A DNA stretch of 64,000 nucleotides from Istiophorus platypterus (GCA_016859345.1 CM029115.1:15922001-15986000); one strand, 5' to 3'; counted from the first letter of the stretch, positions 24,651-36,153 are shown. Program-made: numbers and translations. The notes: generated by a model from the letters alone, not told the origin.

Positions 24651-24922
24651 GTGTGTGTGTGTGTGTGTGTGTGTGTTTGTGCGTCCTTTGATTAGAAGTG
24701 TTATTTACGAGGTTGAAGTGCTGAGTACAGGAATTCTCTGCTGTACACCAAGGAGACCACTACTACCACATGCTTTCTTTACTCTCATACGTTTACACAC
24801 AAATACACACACACACTCACACACACACACACACAATCAGTATGCTGAGTCTAGGTACTTTCCCTTCCATCACATCCACCCACCCAAACACACGCACACA
24901 CACACACACACAAACAAACACA
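24651..24922. repeat. (GT)n, (CA)n, (CA)n microsatellite group
   Basis: GT at 24651-24680, then CA at 24794-24836 and CA at 24889-24922, separated by unique sequence. The GT and CA arrays are complementary. Confidence 0.93.
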
Positions 24923-26656
24923 CCGAGTTACACCAAGGTAAATTTTGTGCACCTTGTGCATTTCTCATTTCCTTCCCAGTGACGTTTTTATTAAAACATA
25001 AATTGAAGACAGAGCACTGTGTAAAAAGAACATATTAATTCAGCTGTTGCTTAATTGCTTGAGGGATTGAGGGGTACTCTTCTGTCCAATTTGCTCGTAC
25101 AATTCTCTGCAAAAGCTCTCAGCCTGCTCCTAATCTGCAAACCAAGTGTTTTGGTTTTTTTTTTTTCTTAAAAGACACTGGATTTATCCTGGGATTAATA
25201 GAATGAGAGAAATGTAGCAACACTCAAACACCACTTCTATCACTGTAATCAATTTAGTATATTTTCCTCTTTCTCTCACACTGCCCTGAGCACGCCTGGG
25301 TACTTCTTGTGTTTCTTATGAAGTCCCTCACTTTCTTTTGCATATCCCTCCCTGTTTGGGTGAGTGTTTGTGTGTCTCCCCTCTCTAACACACACACACT
25401 CACACATAAAGACGCATACTTAAGAATTCATTACATTCACTTGCAGGAGCTTTGATGTGACATAACATTTTTTATTAATTACATTGTATCACGACAGACT
25501 GGTCCATGTTCAGAGAGAAAAATCATATCATCATCATTACCATCATGACTCACTATGATCATTTCCACCACGCAAGCATATAACTGTACAAGTTCCTTCC
25601 AAGGTTTGATTCTCTTTGCGAGTGTGTGTGTGTGTGTGTGTCTGCGTGTGTTACGCACAGATGGGTGGCATCAAAACCTTTCTTTACCAAATAACAACCT
25701 GTTTGCAAAGACAAACATCAGCTGCATCAGTCAGAATATTTCCAGCTTTTAATTACCTTGTATGTTTGTAATACACCTGTTTTGTAATATTCTGAAGAGT
25801 GTTTGTTGGCATAGAAATAACATTTTCTCTCTTTCATACAGAAACCTCACGGCGTTTTATCTTCTGTCCTATTTTAAGCCTCTAACAATCCAACCATCCA
25901 CAAACCATGCAGAATTCCCGTGCCATGGTGGCAGCAGTAAAACCTCTAAATGCAGGGACAAATAGCACAGAATCAAAAAAAATTGGTACTGAAGAGGGGA
26001 GATACTGCATATAGCAAAATCCATTTCATTCAATCTTTCTTCCTTTCTTTTTTATAAAATGTTTTTGCAGAGGAGCCTTCTTTTGTGGCATAGGGGCTCC
26101 AGAAGCATCCAAGCACAGAGGTAATCTTAAAGATGACCTTTATGATATTTCAGCTCTCTTTGCTCAGACTGTGGTGTAAGGGTTGTGTAAGAGAGAGGGG
26201 AGTTAATGTGATAAGGAAAATAACACTCCTCAAATCGGGATGTGTATCTGCGCTGTATGAAGAATATGCTTCAGTCCACTGAATCACATGGTTTAGCCTA
26301 AATTCAGCCAAACATTTCTGTTAAAGTGAGGCAACAGATAAAAGAAAATATGTTGGTATTGCTAATAAACTTCTGCAAAACTCAGGCTTTAGTGACTTGT
26401 AAGGAGACGAGGGCTGATTTTGAAGTCATAAATAAAACAACCGGGTGATTCCGTAAGTCTTAGCTGCCATGATACCAACCTCAGTCCTACACGACTTGGG
26501 TGAAGTCATTTATGAATTGGTGAACAGCGACAAGAAATCAATTCCTGATTCCCACATTGAATCTCATTGCTTTTGAACTAGGATTTAGCTGGAGTCTGGA
26601 CCCAACCTATGGGTCCCTCCTGACTCACTCCGGCATCAATCAGCCTTCTCCAAACA

Positions 26657-26704
26657 TGCACACACATGCACCCACACACACATACACACATACACACACA
26701 AACA
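26657..26704. repeat. (CA)n microsatellite
   Basis: Degenerate CA array with CATGCACC and CATACA interruptions. Confidence 0.92.
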
Positions 26705-28330
26705 AGCACAGTGCTGGGAGAATGAAAAAACATCACTCTTCGTCCTGGGAGCTGCTGTACGTCATTTTGCGTATTTGTGAGTCCAATGCAGCTTCCCAAT
26801 TCTTTGCCCTCCATATCTATGACAAAAGAAGAAAATAGTACAATCTAGATACTGACACAGTCTTGGACACAGCAGTTAGTGGCGCTTATTTCTTTCAGCA
26901 GCTTATTCACATTTTGTACATGTATTTTTGTTCATTCCTCTCGCTGTTACTTCATTTTACAAAAAAAAGAAAAAGTAGCACTTCTAGAGACCAAAGTTTA
27001 GGACTATCACGTACAGTATAGGCAGCATAGAAGAGGAAAGTTGGTTGAATAGTCTATTTTACAGTAGGTCACTTGAATAAGAGAGAGAAAGAGAGAAGTC
27101 TGTGATTGTCAGTCCCTCCTTTTCTGAGGTGTCCGTAAATACCGCAGTTATTTTTTTCCCTCCCTTTTTTTTTTCTCTGTTTGACCGAAATCTTTGATAT
27201 GAGGCATCGATGCAAAGACAGGCGATCTCCAACCAGAGTGGTGTCGACAGTTCACAGAACGCTCCTGCGTTGTGCTGACAGGTCTTCATCATAACAAACA
27301 TCCCTCTCAAAACCTCCTCCTATAACTGTCAAGGCATCACCAACTCAACACAGTTCATTATAAAAAAAAAAAGAAAAAAGAAAGAAAACAGAAAGGAAAC
27401 ACCACAGGTACTCTACTCTTTTGACATCGGAGGCGTTTGCACTGTGTTTGTTTCTCACAGTTTTCTCCTGCTTGCACACAGGCCCTTACACACCCCCCGC
27501 TCTGTTATTGCACAGAGATATTGTGTGGCAAGTTTTTTTGAATCAGGTTGAGTGTGTTCGCTCAGTGCAAACTCTACTTGACTATACAGCAGGGATGGAT
27601 TTGAGGACCTCGATAACCTGCACTGTCAATGCTGCAGCCATTAACCCTTGCATTTTTGCTCTGACAAGTAACAGCAATTTTGCAGTATGTCAAACTAAAT
27701 CTACATGTTTGCCAGACCGGTGAAGCGACCATCCCTGTCGTAGACTACACTGTACATGAGGACAGGCTCGGTAGCTGTTAACAGGGAGCCTGACATAAAA
27801 ATACGGTACACGCTCAGGATTATCTTACACATTTTCTAAAACATAATCAGTTTAAACCAGTGTTGAATTTCAATCTGTTTGTTGTTGCAAAAGGCAACTT
27901 TAGATATAGAAAGAAATGTACAAAATACTTCTTGATTTATAAATAATAATACTATAAATAAATGAAATCAACATTTTCAAACATCAATACCATCAAGTGC
28001 TGTTGTTAATAAACAAATAAGACTGATAATTCCAGACTGATGTTTTACATCTAATTAAAATGGCTGTTAGTCAATCTGCGGTGATTATGACTTTTTTTTT
28101 TATATATGTCTGTTAAGAGTAAAATATGCTGCAGTAGAAATGGAAAAACAGAGATTAAATGTGTTTCCTTCCATGCATGTGAGCGGTTTAATATACAGTG
28201 TGTCTGCAAGTGTTTGACCAGATATGTGCGCTGTGCTGTCAGTGAGTGAAGTGGTTCTCCATCCTGGGGATGTGTTGTGCATTATTGAGTTTTATTTTCA
28301 GTGAAAACTGTTGGTGGACTGCCAGTAAAA

Positions 28331-28332
<2 letters not shown>

Positions 28333-28390
<58 letters not shown>

Positions 28391-28398
28391 TGTGTGTG
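28333..28398. repeat. (GT)n microsatellite
   Basis: About 66 bp of GT with one CG and one TT interruption. Confidence 0.97.
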
Positions 28399-28794
28399 GA
28401 CAAGGGCAGCCATAGGAATGGATGGGAGTGTGAAGTTGAAGTTGGGGCTTATTAGAACATCTGCAGGCCATAGTAATGACGGATGTTCACTCTCTCACTT
28501 TCTCCCTGAGGACATTCACACCTCCTCCCTCTCCCTCGCTCCACTAACTACTCTTTCTCTTTAGTCTTTTCTCTACACGAGCCTTCTCTTTTCTACCCCA
28601 TTGCTTCTGGTCTGAACTCCCAACCCGATTCCTCTCCATTTCTTCCCAATATGCATTATTACCTCTACTCTTATGGCTCCTTTCCACTGCTCTTCAGTCC
28701 TCTTTCTATTTTCTTCTCCTCCACCTTGCCTCTCCTCTCCATCCCTCCATCCTTCCTCCTCAGCCATAAAACAATAAGTCTTGAATGTCTGTGA

Positions 28795-28925
28795 GGAGAC
28801 TGTGCTAATGGAGCCCATTAGGCCGTAATGAAATATACATTACACCATTACAGAGGACGGGGCCTGGCTAAAGCACTGTGCCGCTCAAATAATAAAACAT
28901 GCACAATTCAATTTCCTTCTCAGCC
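28795..28925. other. Possible conserved non-coding element
   Basis: Block containing GGCCGTAATGAAATATACAT and CACCATTACAG, then GGGGCCTGGCTAAAGCACTG. It is non-repetitive and sits between pyrimidine-rich and GT-rich DNA. Homeodomain-type TAAT cores are repeated. No coding frame. It may lie within or beyond the ntrk2 3'UTR. Confidence 0.25.
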
Positions 28926-28997
28926 CGTTTTGAGTGTCTTTCAGTGTGTGTGTGGAGATGGAGGGATGACAGGATAAGGTATACAGTGTTTGTTTGG

Positions 28998-29046
28998 GTG
29001 TGTATGTGTGTGTATGTATGTATGTGTGTGTGTGTGTGTGTGTGCA
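28998..29046. repeat. (GT)n/(TATG)n microsatellite
   Basis: GT units mixed with TATG units, followed by GCATGCAT. Confidence 0.93.
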
Positions 29047-30403
29047 TGCATCCCCTCTAGCACAGATGTGGTTTTCAAGGATGTCTGAGTGCTGAGAGCC
29101 TCGATGATTTAATATGGGTTGACCAAATGAACCACACCTTCTTCAGCGCAGTGCCGCTGCCCAAACATCAGATCTTGATCTGACCATCCAAAAACCCAGC
29201 CTCCCTTGGCAACCTTTAATCTCCCCCCTCACCCCCACCCACACCCACTCAACACCAAGACCTTGCAATTGTCGGACAGCTGTGGAAGAATGAATCAATT
29301 GACCTACGACACGTGCGCTTGACATCACAAGTCAAGCATCTGTCACTTTGGTGGGGGGCTGGGGGGGGTGTGGTCATCATGTTACCCTGTACTGTGTGAC
29401 AGTGTAGTCTAGGCCTAAGCAAAGTAATATGTAACAGATAACAATGGTAAAGTACAGTATGTAGATATGAGTGCATATATCCCCAAAAAATTATGTATAT
29501 TACTCCTCTGCATGAGGAGATATTGTAGATCGGTGCCAGATAGATCAAGCCTTTTTACATTTCTAATATTTGTCATTCAGTTACAGTGTAGTTGAATACC
29601 TCAGCCTTCTTTCTGAATTTTTTTTTTTCACCACAGCCGCTCAGTTTAACCTCAGTTGGTACTGATGTCCATTTTTTTTCTTTTCTATTTTTTTGTAATC
29701 CCCAAGATTGGCTAACCAGAAATCATCCCATCTGACAGGCAGAAAACCAGCTTGTGTTTACTTTTCCTCCTTTTTTGGTCATTAGTCTGTTATAGTTGAT
29801 CTACATTATTTTAACCAGTGTTGTAATCATCACTTGTGTAGTCTTTTTTCTGCAAGCCATGTTGGATGAATACTGACATTAATACTCATGTACAGTTCCG
29901 AGACACAGACAGAAAGAAAGGACAAATCAAAAGACAGGGTGAGAGGGGGAAACACAGTGTCTTTATGGCTCAACGTGTCACAGAGCCATTTTCTCTGAAA
30001 TGTCTGACTGTTGTGCAGTCTCATATTTACATGCAAAGGATTGAAGCTTCTGGAAATCCTCCCCAGTGCTGCACCTTCTATGAAATTTCAGGATGCTTAA
30101 ACGAGTCTTGTTGTCCGACAGGCAGCGGCCGATGAGTCACTAAATTTAAAGTCTGTTCAATCCGGTTTCATCAATTTAGCCCCAGTTGGTTTAAAGCATT
30201 TGAAAAGATGTGAGAAGCTTTTTTTTTTTTCGCTCCAAAGTTAAATAACTCTTAGTGAATGTCTCTTCGGGAGGGAAGGAGTAGAGATGCAGAAAGGAGA
30301 GGAAACTGTTGGGGAGAATAAAGGTGACCGGGGAGGAGCTGAAGAACTTTCTGATTGCCTTTAAGAGTTTGATAATAGCTTCACATCCTGCACAGCGGTA
30401 CCT

Positions 30404-30502
30404 TACACACACACACATGCACACACGCACACTTCATTAACAGGTATCACTGTGACCATCCTGGTGCACGCGCGAACACACACGCACACACACACACACA
30501 TC
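30404..30502. repeat. (CA)n microsatellites
   Basis: CA arrays at 30404-30432 and about 30479-30500, the second preceded by CACGCGCGAAC. On the - strand they would be UG tracts in the ntrk2 3'UTR. Confidence 0.9.
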
Positions 30503-30561
30503 TATATATGCAATCTCAAAAGCACTTACATACTTACAGTTACCATCCTCATCTAAGCACA

Positions 30562-30627
30562 TCTCTCTCTCTCTCTCGCTCTCTCTTCTCTCTCTCACAC
30601 AAACACACACACACACACACACACACA
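30562..30627. repeat. ntrk2: (CT)n(CA)n compound repeat beside the ntrk2 stop codon
   Basis: CT-rich 30562-30599 followed by CA 30600-30627, ending 31 bp from the ntrk2 stop codon. In the mRNA this reads (UG)n then (GA)n at the very start of the 3'UTR. Confidence 0.93.
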
Positions 30628-30658
30628 TCCAAAACTCTCCTCCATCTTCCTGTTTCCT

Positions 30659-30844
30659 TCAGCCCAGTATATCCAGGTATACAGGAGAGGCCTTGGCCAG
30701 ATTGAGGAGCAGACCATGGATTTCTTTTATGTTGAGTCTCATGTGCGGCTCTCTCTGCCAGCAGCCCAGCATCAGGTCGTACACTTCTTTAGGACAGGTC
30801 CTGGGGCGCTGCAGCACCCTGCCCTGGGTTATACACTCTATCAC
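30659..30844 (-). CDS. ntrk2: ntrk2 terminal coding exon: kinase C-lobe end and PLC-gamma tail
   Basis: This exon encodes 61 residues plus TGA (complement of 30659-30661). It starts VIECITQGRVLQRPRTCP, runs through the MLGCWQREP helix of the kinase C-lobe, and ends ASPVYLDILG. The final YLDILG is the PLC-gamma1 docking tyrosine (human Y817). The spelling ASPVYLDILG distinguishes TrkB from TrkC, which ends ATPIYLDILG. The acceptor is TATGTAG before GTG ATA GAG, in phase 0 with the preceding exon (...SNNE). I see no defect: length and motifs match the vertebrate family. This exon sets the 3' boundary of the gene's coding part. Confidence 0.97.
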   Translation of the reverse strand: MIECITQGRVLQRPRTCPKEVYDLMLGCWQREPHMRLNIKEIHGLLLNLAKASPVYLDILG

Positions 30845-31691
30845 CTACATAGGAAGACACAGGGAGAAAGAAAAGAAAAAAAATACCAAGTTTACCATCA
30901 GCAGTAGTGTTGGCCCAGGATCAGGAACAAGCCAAACAATTCTAGCTGAAATCCATAACTTTCTGCATTTTTCAAACCCCAGTGAAGATGATTGAGCATC
31001 TGCTTGGTTAAGCTGTTTCACCTTGCTGCAGTGGCAAACAGTGAAAATGTCAGAGTGAATATATTATTTACTGAACTTATGAAGTTACACTGCACTAGAG
31101 TTGTCATCCAGACAAGTCTGAAACAGTTTCTCGATAACACTGGAAAGTCTCCACCTATGGATTTACCTACATAACCTTTAGAATGAATTTAGAATTCATT
31201 TACTGTTTCAGCACACTTCATATATTCTCTTATATACTAATTAAAAAAATACAGATTCGAGCTTCAAAACTACTTTGGGATGAGGATTTGTGGATCAAGA
31301 AGATGACAGTTTTTGAAACCTAACTGCTGTATAAAGAGGGGAGCTCTCCTCAGTGCAGGGATTATATATCATCCTCTGTCAGTAGTTACGAAAATATCTA
31401 TACTGTTATTTGCCTGCAATATAATTAAGCCTTTTATAATTTCCTCAAACATTAAATACACCCTGTTGTGTGTGTGAAATGAATACCAATTAGTAGCTTC
31501 TATTAAGCCCCAAAAAGCATCTGTGTCCTCCAAATCACTATAAAACCATAAAAAAACAAACTGTAATTCCCTGAGGATTATCATTAGGTATCTCTACATT
31601 ATTAAGGATCCAATATGTAAGAGTGTTATCTTTTTGCCAGTCAAGCTGTTACCAGCTCCTTTTCATTGTGTGATGGGAATCGGTTTGTTAG

Positions 31692-31692
<1 letters not shown>

Positions 31693-31767
<75 letters not shown>
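31693..31767. repeat. (CT)n(AT)n compound microsatellite
   Basis: About 34 bp CT followed directly by about 41 bp AT. Its right edge abuts the left inverted arm at 31769. Confidence 0.97.
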
Positions 31768-31772
<5 letters not shown>

Positions 31773-32050
31773 GAAACAACAGTCCACATCCTGCGTGGCA
31801 GCTATCTGAGCATCTGACTTGGGTCAGGAGGTGAGTGAACTGTGAATCAGTATGGAAAAGAAGAATGTGAAAGGGGCTAAAGGTTAGTTTTGGATGTAAT
31901 TAGAAGGAGTCTAGCGAAAAGGGACTACTGACATGGTTAGAAAGCTGTAACCGGAGTTGAGGTCATATGATGGTTCACGTTGCTGAGGCTAAGGAGAAGG
32001 TGAAGGTGAAGGGTTGAAAGGCCCTGATACAGCTGTGGCTTCTTGGAAAT

Positions 32051-32076
32051 CCATGGCTTTGTTTTCCAAGCCATGG
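32051..32076. repeat. Short perfect hairpin
   Basis: CCATGGCTT at 32051-32059 and AAGCCATGG at 32068-32076 are exact inverse complements around an 8-nt loop, inside the larger inverted-repeat element. Confidence 0.8.
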
Positions 32077-32484
32077 AAATTGGGTCAAGACCCTATGTTT
32101 AGTATAGGGAATATCTGTCAGCGCTATTAATTATTCAGAAGCAACAGCCAGTTGTTTACTAATCTATTCAATAAAAAATGCATTTAATACTGTAGTATTG
32201 CTGAAATGTCATTCATTTAGTCAGTCGACATAAAATTGAAATATCTTCCCTTTTTGTGTCTGGTTTTTACATATTTCAAAGTACCTGAGAGCATCACATA
32301 TGTTCTGTAGCAGCTTGTTCCACCTCATATGACACTTAAAACTGAGTGAGATCTTCAGAAGTAATAATCATTGGGATATCCACTGGAATTTAAAAGTTAT
32401 GTGAGTTTATAAAACTGTTTGGCTGCTTAGAATGAGTTTGTATTAAGTAACTCACAGGCATGCCACTGCTTGTTATGGGGTTTA

Positions 32485-32731
32485 AATGGCAACTGTCAAA
32501 AGAGCCGAACAGTCACTGGTTCCACATTCTCAGATGTGAGGATTTGATTTATTTTCTTTGTTTTATATCATCATATATTGTGTATCGATGGAATTTTGTC
32601 TGTTTGACAGACAAAATAAGCAAAGACATGTTGCCTTTGGCAAATTAAGGAATTGACATTACTCACTATTTTTGTATATTTTTATAGAATGAATAATTAA
32701 GTGAGAAAACAAGTGTTTGTTGCAGCCCTAA
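32485..32731 (+). mobile_element. hAT-type MITE copy nested in the larger element
   Basis: Contains GGTTCCACATTCTCAGATGT, GAGGATTTGATTTATTTTC, TTTGACAGACAAAATAAGCA and a right end GTTGTTGCAGCCCTAA-like text (TTGTTGCAGCCCTAATG at 32718). These are diagnostic, as I remember them, of a very abundant teleost MITE with CAGGGCTGCAAC-like ends. The left end is eroded. Class call from memory. Confidence 0.65.
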
Positions 32732-33550
32732 TGTTTGATATTTGTTCTTAGTGGAAGTCTTTAATTAGAGTGAATTCACTGGCTATTTCACTGTATGCCG
32801 TTTGTAAAGAAATACTGGGGGAACCGAGCTGAGCTCTACCAAAACCAAAAGAACAGACACTAGGTTGTAGCAGTGCCGCAGGACCATAAAATTCAATGTG
32901 ATCCATGACAAAAAAGGGACATTTTGTGAGTCCTTTTGAATAGCAGCGTTTCAAATTCCCTTCCACTCACAACACAAGACGCAGCCGCTCCTGCACCGGC
33001 CTGACAGCAGTGCCAGACAGCAGTGCTTTCACTTCTGCTAAACTGTGAATGGTGAGCGGAGCGAAACCTTGGATCCCCAGCTCTGTGTCGTACTTCTCAA
33101 TTAATTCATGCTATGATAAAATGATACAACAACTTATTGAGTTTCTAAGCGATATGCCTTAGGCTTATACTGTATAAGGGGATGACTCTGGTCAAAGGAT
33201 TTATAAAATGTATACATAAGAGAAACTTGCACTAGGAGTTGATCAAATATTTAGTTATACATTTACTAAAGGGCTGTTTCCTCATATCTGGGGGCTGCAA
33301 TATCTTATTTGCCGTTACTGGTTAAGCTGAGAGTGATTTCAGTTTGCTTTTTACTATTGACTGTACTCCTTTTTGTTGTGAGGAATCAGTTATCTACACA
33401 AGCCTGATGCTCATTCACAGGAATATCCTAACTTTGCACTAGAATTTCTACATTCTTCTTTTCCATGCTGATTCAGAGTTCACTCACCTCCTGACCCAAG
33501 TTAGACGCTCAGATATCTCCTACGCAGGATATTGACTTTTGTTCACACAT

Positions 33551-33551
<1 letters not shown>

Positions 33552-33624
<73 letters not shown>
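33552..33624. repeat. (AT)n microsatellite
   Basis: Seventy-three bases of pure AT, abutting the right inverted arm and lying 94-166 nt downstream of the exon 33718-33876 donor. Confidence 0.98.
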
Positions 33625-33628
<4 letters not shown>

Positions 33629-33717
33629 CCCTTAATAATGTATAGATACCTAATGATAAGTGTGGTGTTCTTAAAATGGTCATGGTTTGTATTAAGTGAA
33701 TTTGCTGTATTCTGCAC

Positions 33718-33876
33718 CTCATTATTGGAGAGCTGGTACCAAGGCTGTTTTCCATAGGTGAAGATCTCCCAGAGAACAACTCCTAGACTCCAGACATCAC
33801 TTTCTGTGGTGAACTTTCTGTACATGATACTTTCAGGGGGCATCCAACGGATTGGTAGCATGGTGTGACCTCCAAC
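33718..33876 (-). CDS. ntrk2: ntrk2 kinase exon: P+1 loop, alphaF, alphaG region
   Basis: Encodes 53 residues, beginning VGGHTMLPIRWMPPESI and ending GKQPWYQLSNNE. MPPES occupies the APE-motif position that closes the activation segment. SDVWSLGVVLWEIFTYGK is the conserved alphaF segment with the structural Asp and Trp. It lies in phase 0 on both sides (159 nt), so skipping it would keep frame while deleting an essential part of the C-lobe. Donor GAG|GTGCAG is moderate. The acceptor TTCAAAAG|GTT is purine-interrupted, and its upstream tract is a (GT)n repeat on the transcript strand. Residues agree almost exactly with mammalian TrkB as I know it. Confidence 0.97.
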
Positions 33877-33885
33877 CTTTTGAAC

Positions 33886-33901
33886 GCACACACACAGGCA
33901 G

Positions 33902-33933
<32 letters not shown>
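33886..33933 (-). repeat. ntrk2: (CA)n repeat forming the UG tract upstream of a ntrk2 acceptor
   Basis: CA on the + strand, hence UG on the pre-mRNA. It occupies roughly positions -10 to -57 relative to the 3' splice site of exon 33718-33876 and stands where a polypyrimidine tract is expected. Confidence 0.93.
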
Positions 33934-33935
<2 letters not shown>

Positions 33936-34239
33936 GGAGAGAGGAAGAGAGAGTGTAAAGTTAATATATCTTAGAGTGAACGGAAGAAAGAATAAAGATT
34001 TAGAGGGCTGTTAAGCATGTTCAGAGTCATCCCATCCTCTGACAGACATGTACGCTTTATATTCAGTTCTCTTCTATTCATTCCTATTATGAGACATCAT
34101 GCATTTCGAAAGCACTGTCACGCAGCTTGTCCTGTTTCTCACAAGTTTCACTCCGAAATTTCAATACATTTTTAAGTAGCGCCACTAACATTTCATTCCT
34201 CCAAACTGCCGCCTGAGGCATTTAAGTGAGTGAGGTATG

Positions 34240-34445
34240 GTGGTATGGCGCAATGGACTCCATCATCTCCCGGACACTAAAACACTTCACTCCTGATCGG
34301 GTACACTTGTGAGAAAGTATTGCTTTACATTCCCTAAAACAATATATTGGGCTAATTAACTGGCCATCGGCCACAATTAGAGGATACAAGGGAGAAATAA
34401 ATAGTCTGTGATCAGCCAACAGATTAGATACCTGATCAGGAAACA
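34240..34445. other. Possible intronic conserved element
   Basis: Non-repetitive block with GGGCTAATTAACTGGCC and CCACAATTAGAGG near 34350-34384. No coding frame. The homeodomain-like cores raise the possibility of an intronic enhancer of ntrk2. This is inference. Confidence 0.22.
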
Positions 34446-35712
34446 ATTCAAATGTATGCTATAAAATGAGTTTCTGTGTTTGAGTCTTAGTCAATATTTT
34501 AGCATATCCATTTCAGATCCAGCCTAGACTATTGCAGAATATGGTATCATACAAGGGAAATTTAAGTAATGGGAAAATGTTTTACTTTGACCTTTTAAGT
34601 ATCTGTATCAAACAATGCAACGAGTTCCAGGGATAATCGGAAATAAGAAATCCGCTGCCAACGAACTCACAGGCTCCCTGAGACACAGCTGATCATTTCA
34701 TTATGTTCCAATGTGACCCAAGCCTTTACGGCCAGTTTGATTGTCATATTTCTTTTGATGTTTTCAATTTTCAACACTGACAGCTCATTTCTGACTGTAG
34801 CCTTGAATCAGGTCAGTGTTGCAACAGAGGTAAGAGCCGCAACAAACTTTTCATGCTGCACCAGCGACAAAAAGTGAGTTAACACCTCAGCCAAAGTAAA
34901 GTCTATCAGGTGATTACAGTACTATGTTTGGAAAAAAGCCATGATTTAGATATTATGTCTCAATGTCAGTCAACCATAAAAACAGAGAAAACTGTAGGTT
35001 TTAACCCTTTAACGTACAGTTTCAGAGACCAAACCATTTAGCTACTTGAGGGAGAACCCTTGAGTAGCTTTAAAGTTGGAAAGATCATCTTGCTTGTCAT
35101 TAAGCTATATGATGGTTACAGTGAGTGAAATATTCAAACAAAGTCATACCATCCAATAGGAAATATTCTAAATATCTTATAATCAGCCTGACATATATAC
35201 TATCTTAGGAAATTTTGGGGAACTCCTATCAGGTCAGCCAAATTTAAGAGGCTAAACATTAAAATATGTCAGTGCTTGAATTTTAAACCCTAAAATGTTC
35301 AGAGTAATGCTGAATGAAACCAATGTGGAATGATCTCGGTCTCTCCCATATTTAACCTCCCCTCCCCCATTACTTCTTCTCTGCACATGAATCTACTGAC
35401 CATTCCACGCTCCATTGCTCCACACAGACAGCACTATCTATTTTCTGAGGTTTATGCCCGTTATTAATGGCACGGTACTCACAGCTAGCCTGTTTCTATG
35501 TTAGTCAGTGGGTTATTTAATGGAATAATAAAATGTGCACCGTCACATAGATAGCCATCAGGTTCACTGGTACGTCCGGGGAAACATATCTACTTCCATC
35601 TCTGCGGCTCTTACTCTTCATAACCAGGCCCGTCGCTTCTCTCTCTGTAACACCATGTCTCCCTCCTTCCCTCCGTCTGTTTCTCATTTACATTTCTCTC
35701 TCTGTTTCTGTC

Positions 35713-35900
35713 AAATTTCAAATGTCCTTTATTGGCATGATTGGTTCTGCCAAAGCAGTGTACAAGGGCTATAGTTTAAGAAAGATAGTACAGAATGCAA
35801 TTTTTTTTAAAAATGCAACATATAGTTTAAATTATGTTATATACACAACAACACACTATACAACACTATCTATACAACAACATGCACATTTTCTTCAACT
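35713..35900 (+). repeat. Possible teleost interspersed repeat
   Basis: Begins TTTCAAATTTCAAATGTCC then TTTATTGGCATGATTGG and GCCAAAGCAGTGTACAAG, text that I recall as a repeated motif in fish DNA. Boundaries are unclear. Confidence 0.35.
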
Positions 35901-36153
35901 TTTGATATCCTTAATCCAAATTCTAACATTGCGTTCTCAAATGTAAATCTGAAACATATTTTCTGTGTCAAAGATGACTCCTTGTTCATGACCACATACA
36001 TATACTGTAATGCAATAGATACTCTGTAGTTCACTCTACTGTGACAAGGAGCTGTTGCACAACAAGTTCTTTTTCTTATCTTAAGATAGCTTAGCTTGCT
36101 TATGCAGAAATTGTTTAACAATGATGTAAACTGGGAAGATTTTAAATCACGTC

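Larger units (their letters stand above)
28291..30658 (-). other. ntrk2: Proximal ntrk2 3'UTR (end unknown)
   Basis: Sequence downstream of the ntrk2 TGA, read on the - strand. In the transcript it opens with a purine-rich 31 nt and then (UG)n (30600-30627) and (GA)n (30562-30599). A candidate AATAAA on this strand lies at 28296-28291, with ATTAAA variants near 29107 and 29214. Mammalian NTRK2 3'UTRs are long, so the true end may be further left. None of these sites is proven. Confidence 0.35.
31769..33551. mobile_element. 1.8 kb element with about 105-bp inverted termini between (TA)n arrays
   Basis: The left arm 31769-31873 and right arm 33446-33551 are inverted copies. Both contain TGA-ACA, CATCCTGCGT/TATCCTGCGT, TATCTGAGC, ACTTGGGTCAGGAGGTGAGT, TGAATCAG and ATGGAAAAGAAGAATGT in the same order, at roughly 85% identity by eye. 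Each arm begins at the edge of an AT array (31727-31767 and 33552-33624). The inside holds a hAT-type MITE (32485-32731), a short hairpin (32051-32076) and no intact protein frame. A non-autonomous DNA transposon that targets TA repeats is the best explanation. Confidence 0.7.
30845..33717 (-). other. ntrk2: ntrk2 last coding intron (2.87 kb), largely a nested repeat structure
   Basis: Bounded by GAG|GTGCAG donor (at 33718/33717) and TATGTAG|GTG acceptor (30845/30844). Most of its length is the (TA)n-flanked inverted-repeat element 31693-33624, which contains a hAT-type MITE. The (TA)n array begins only 94 bp from the donor. Confidence 0.9.

Noticed and set aside
27421..27723. 100-codon + frame starting with a hydrophobic, signal-peptide-like segment
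   Set aside because: No recognised family, no splice or promoter context, and it may overlap the distal ntrk2 3'UTR on the other strand. Open frames of this length are expected by chance in 64 kb.
29317..29337. Small palindrome GCTTGAC...GTCAAGC
   Set aside because: Seven-base arms are expected by chance many times in a window this size.
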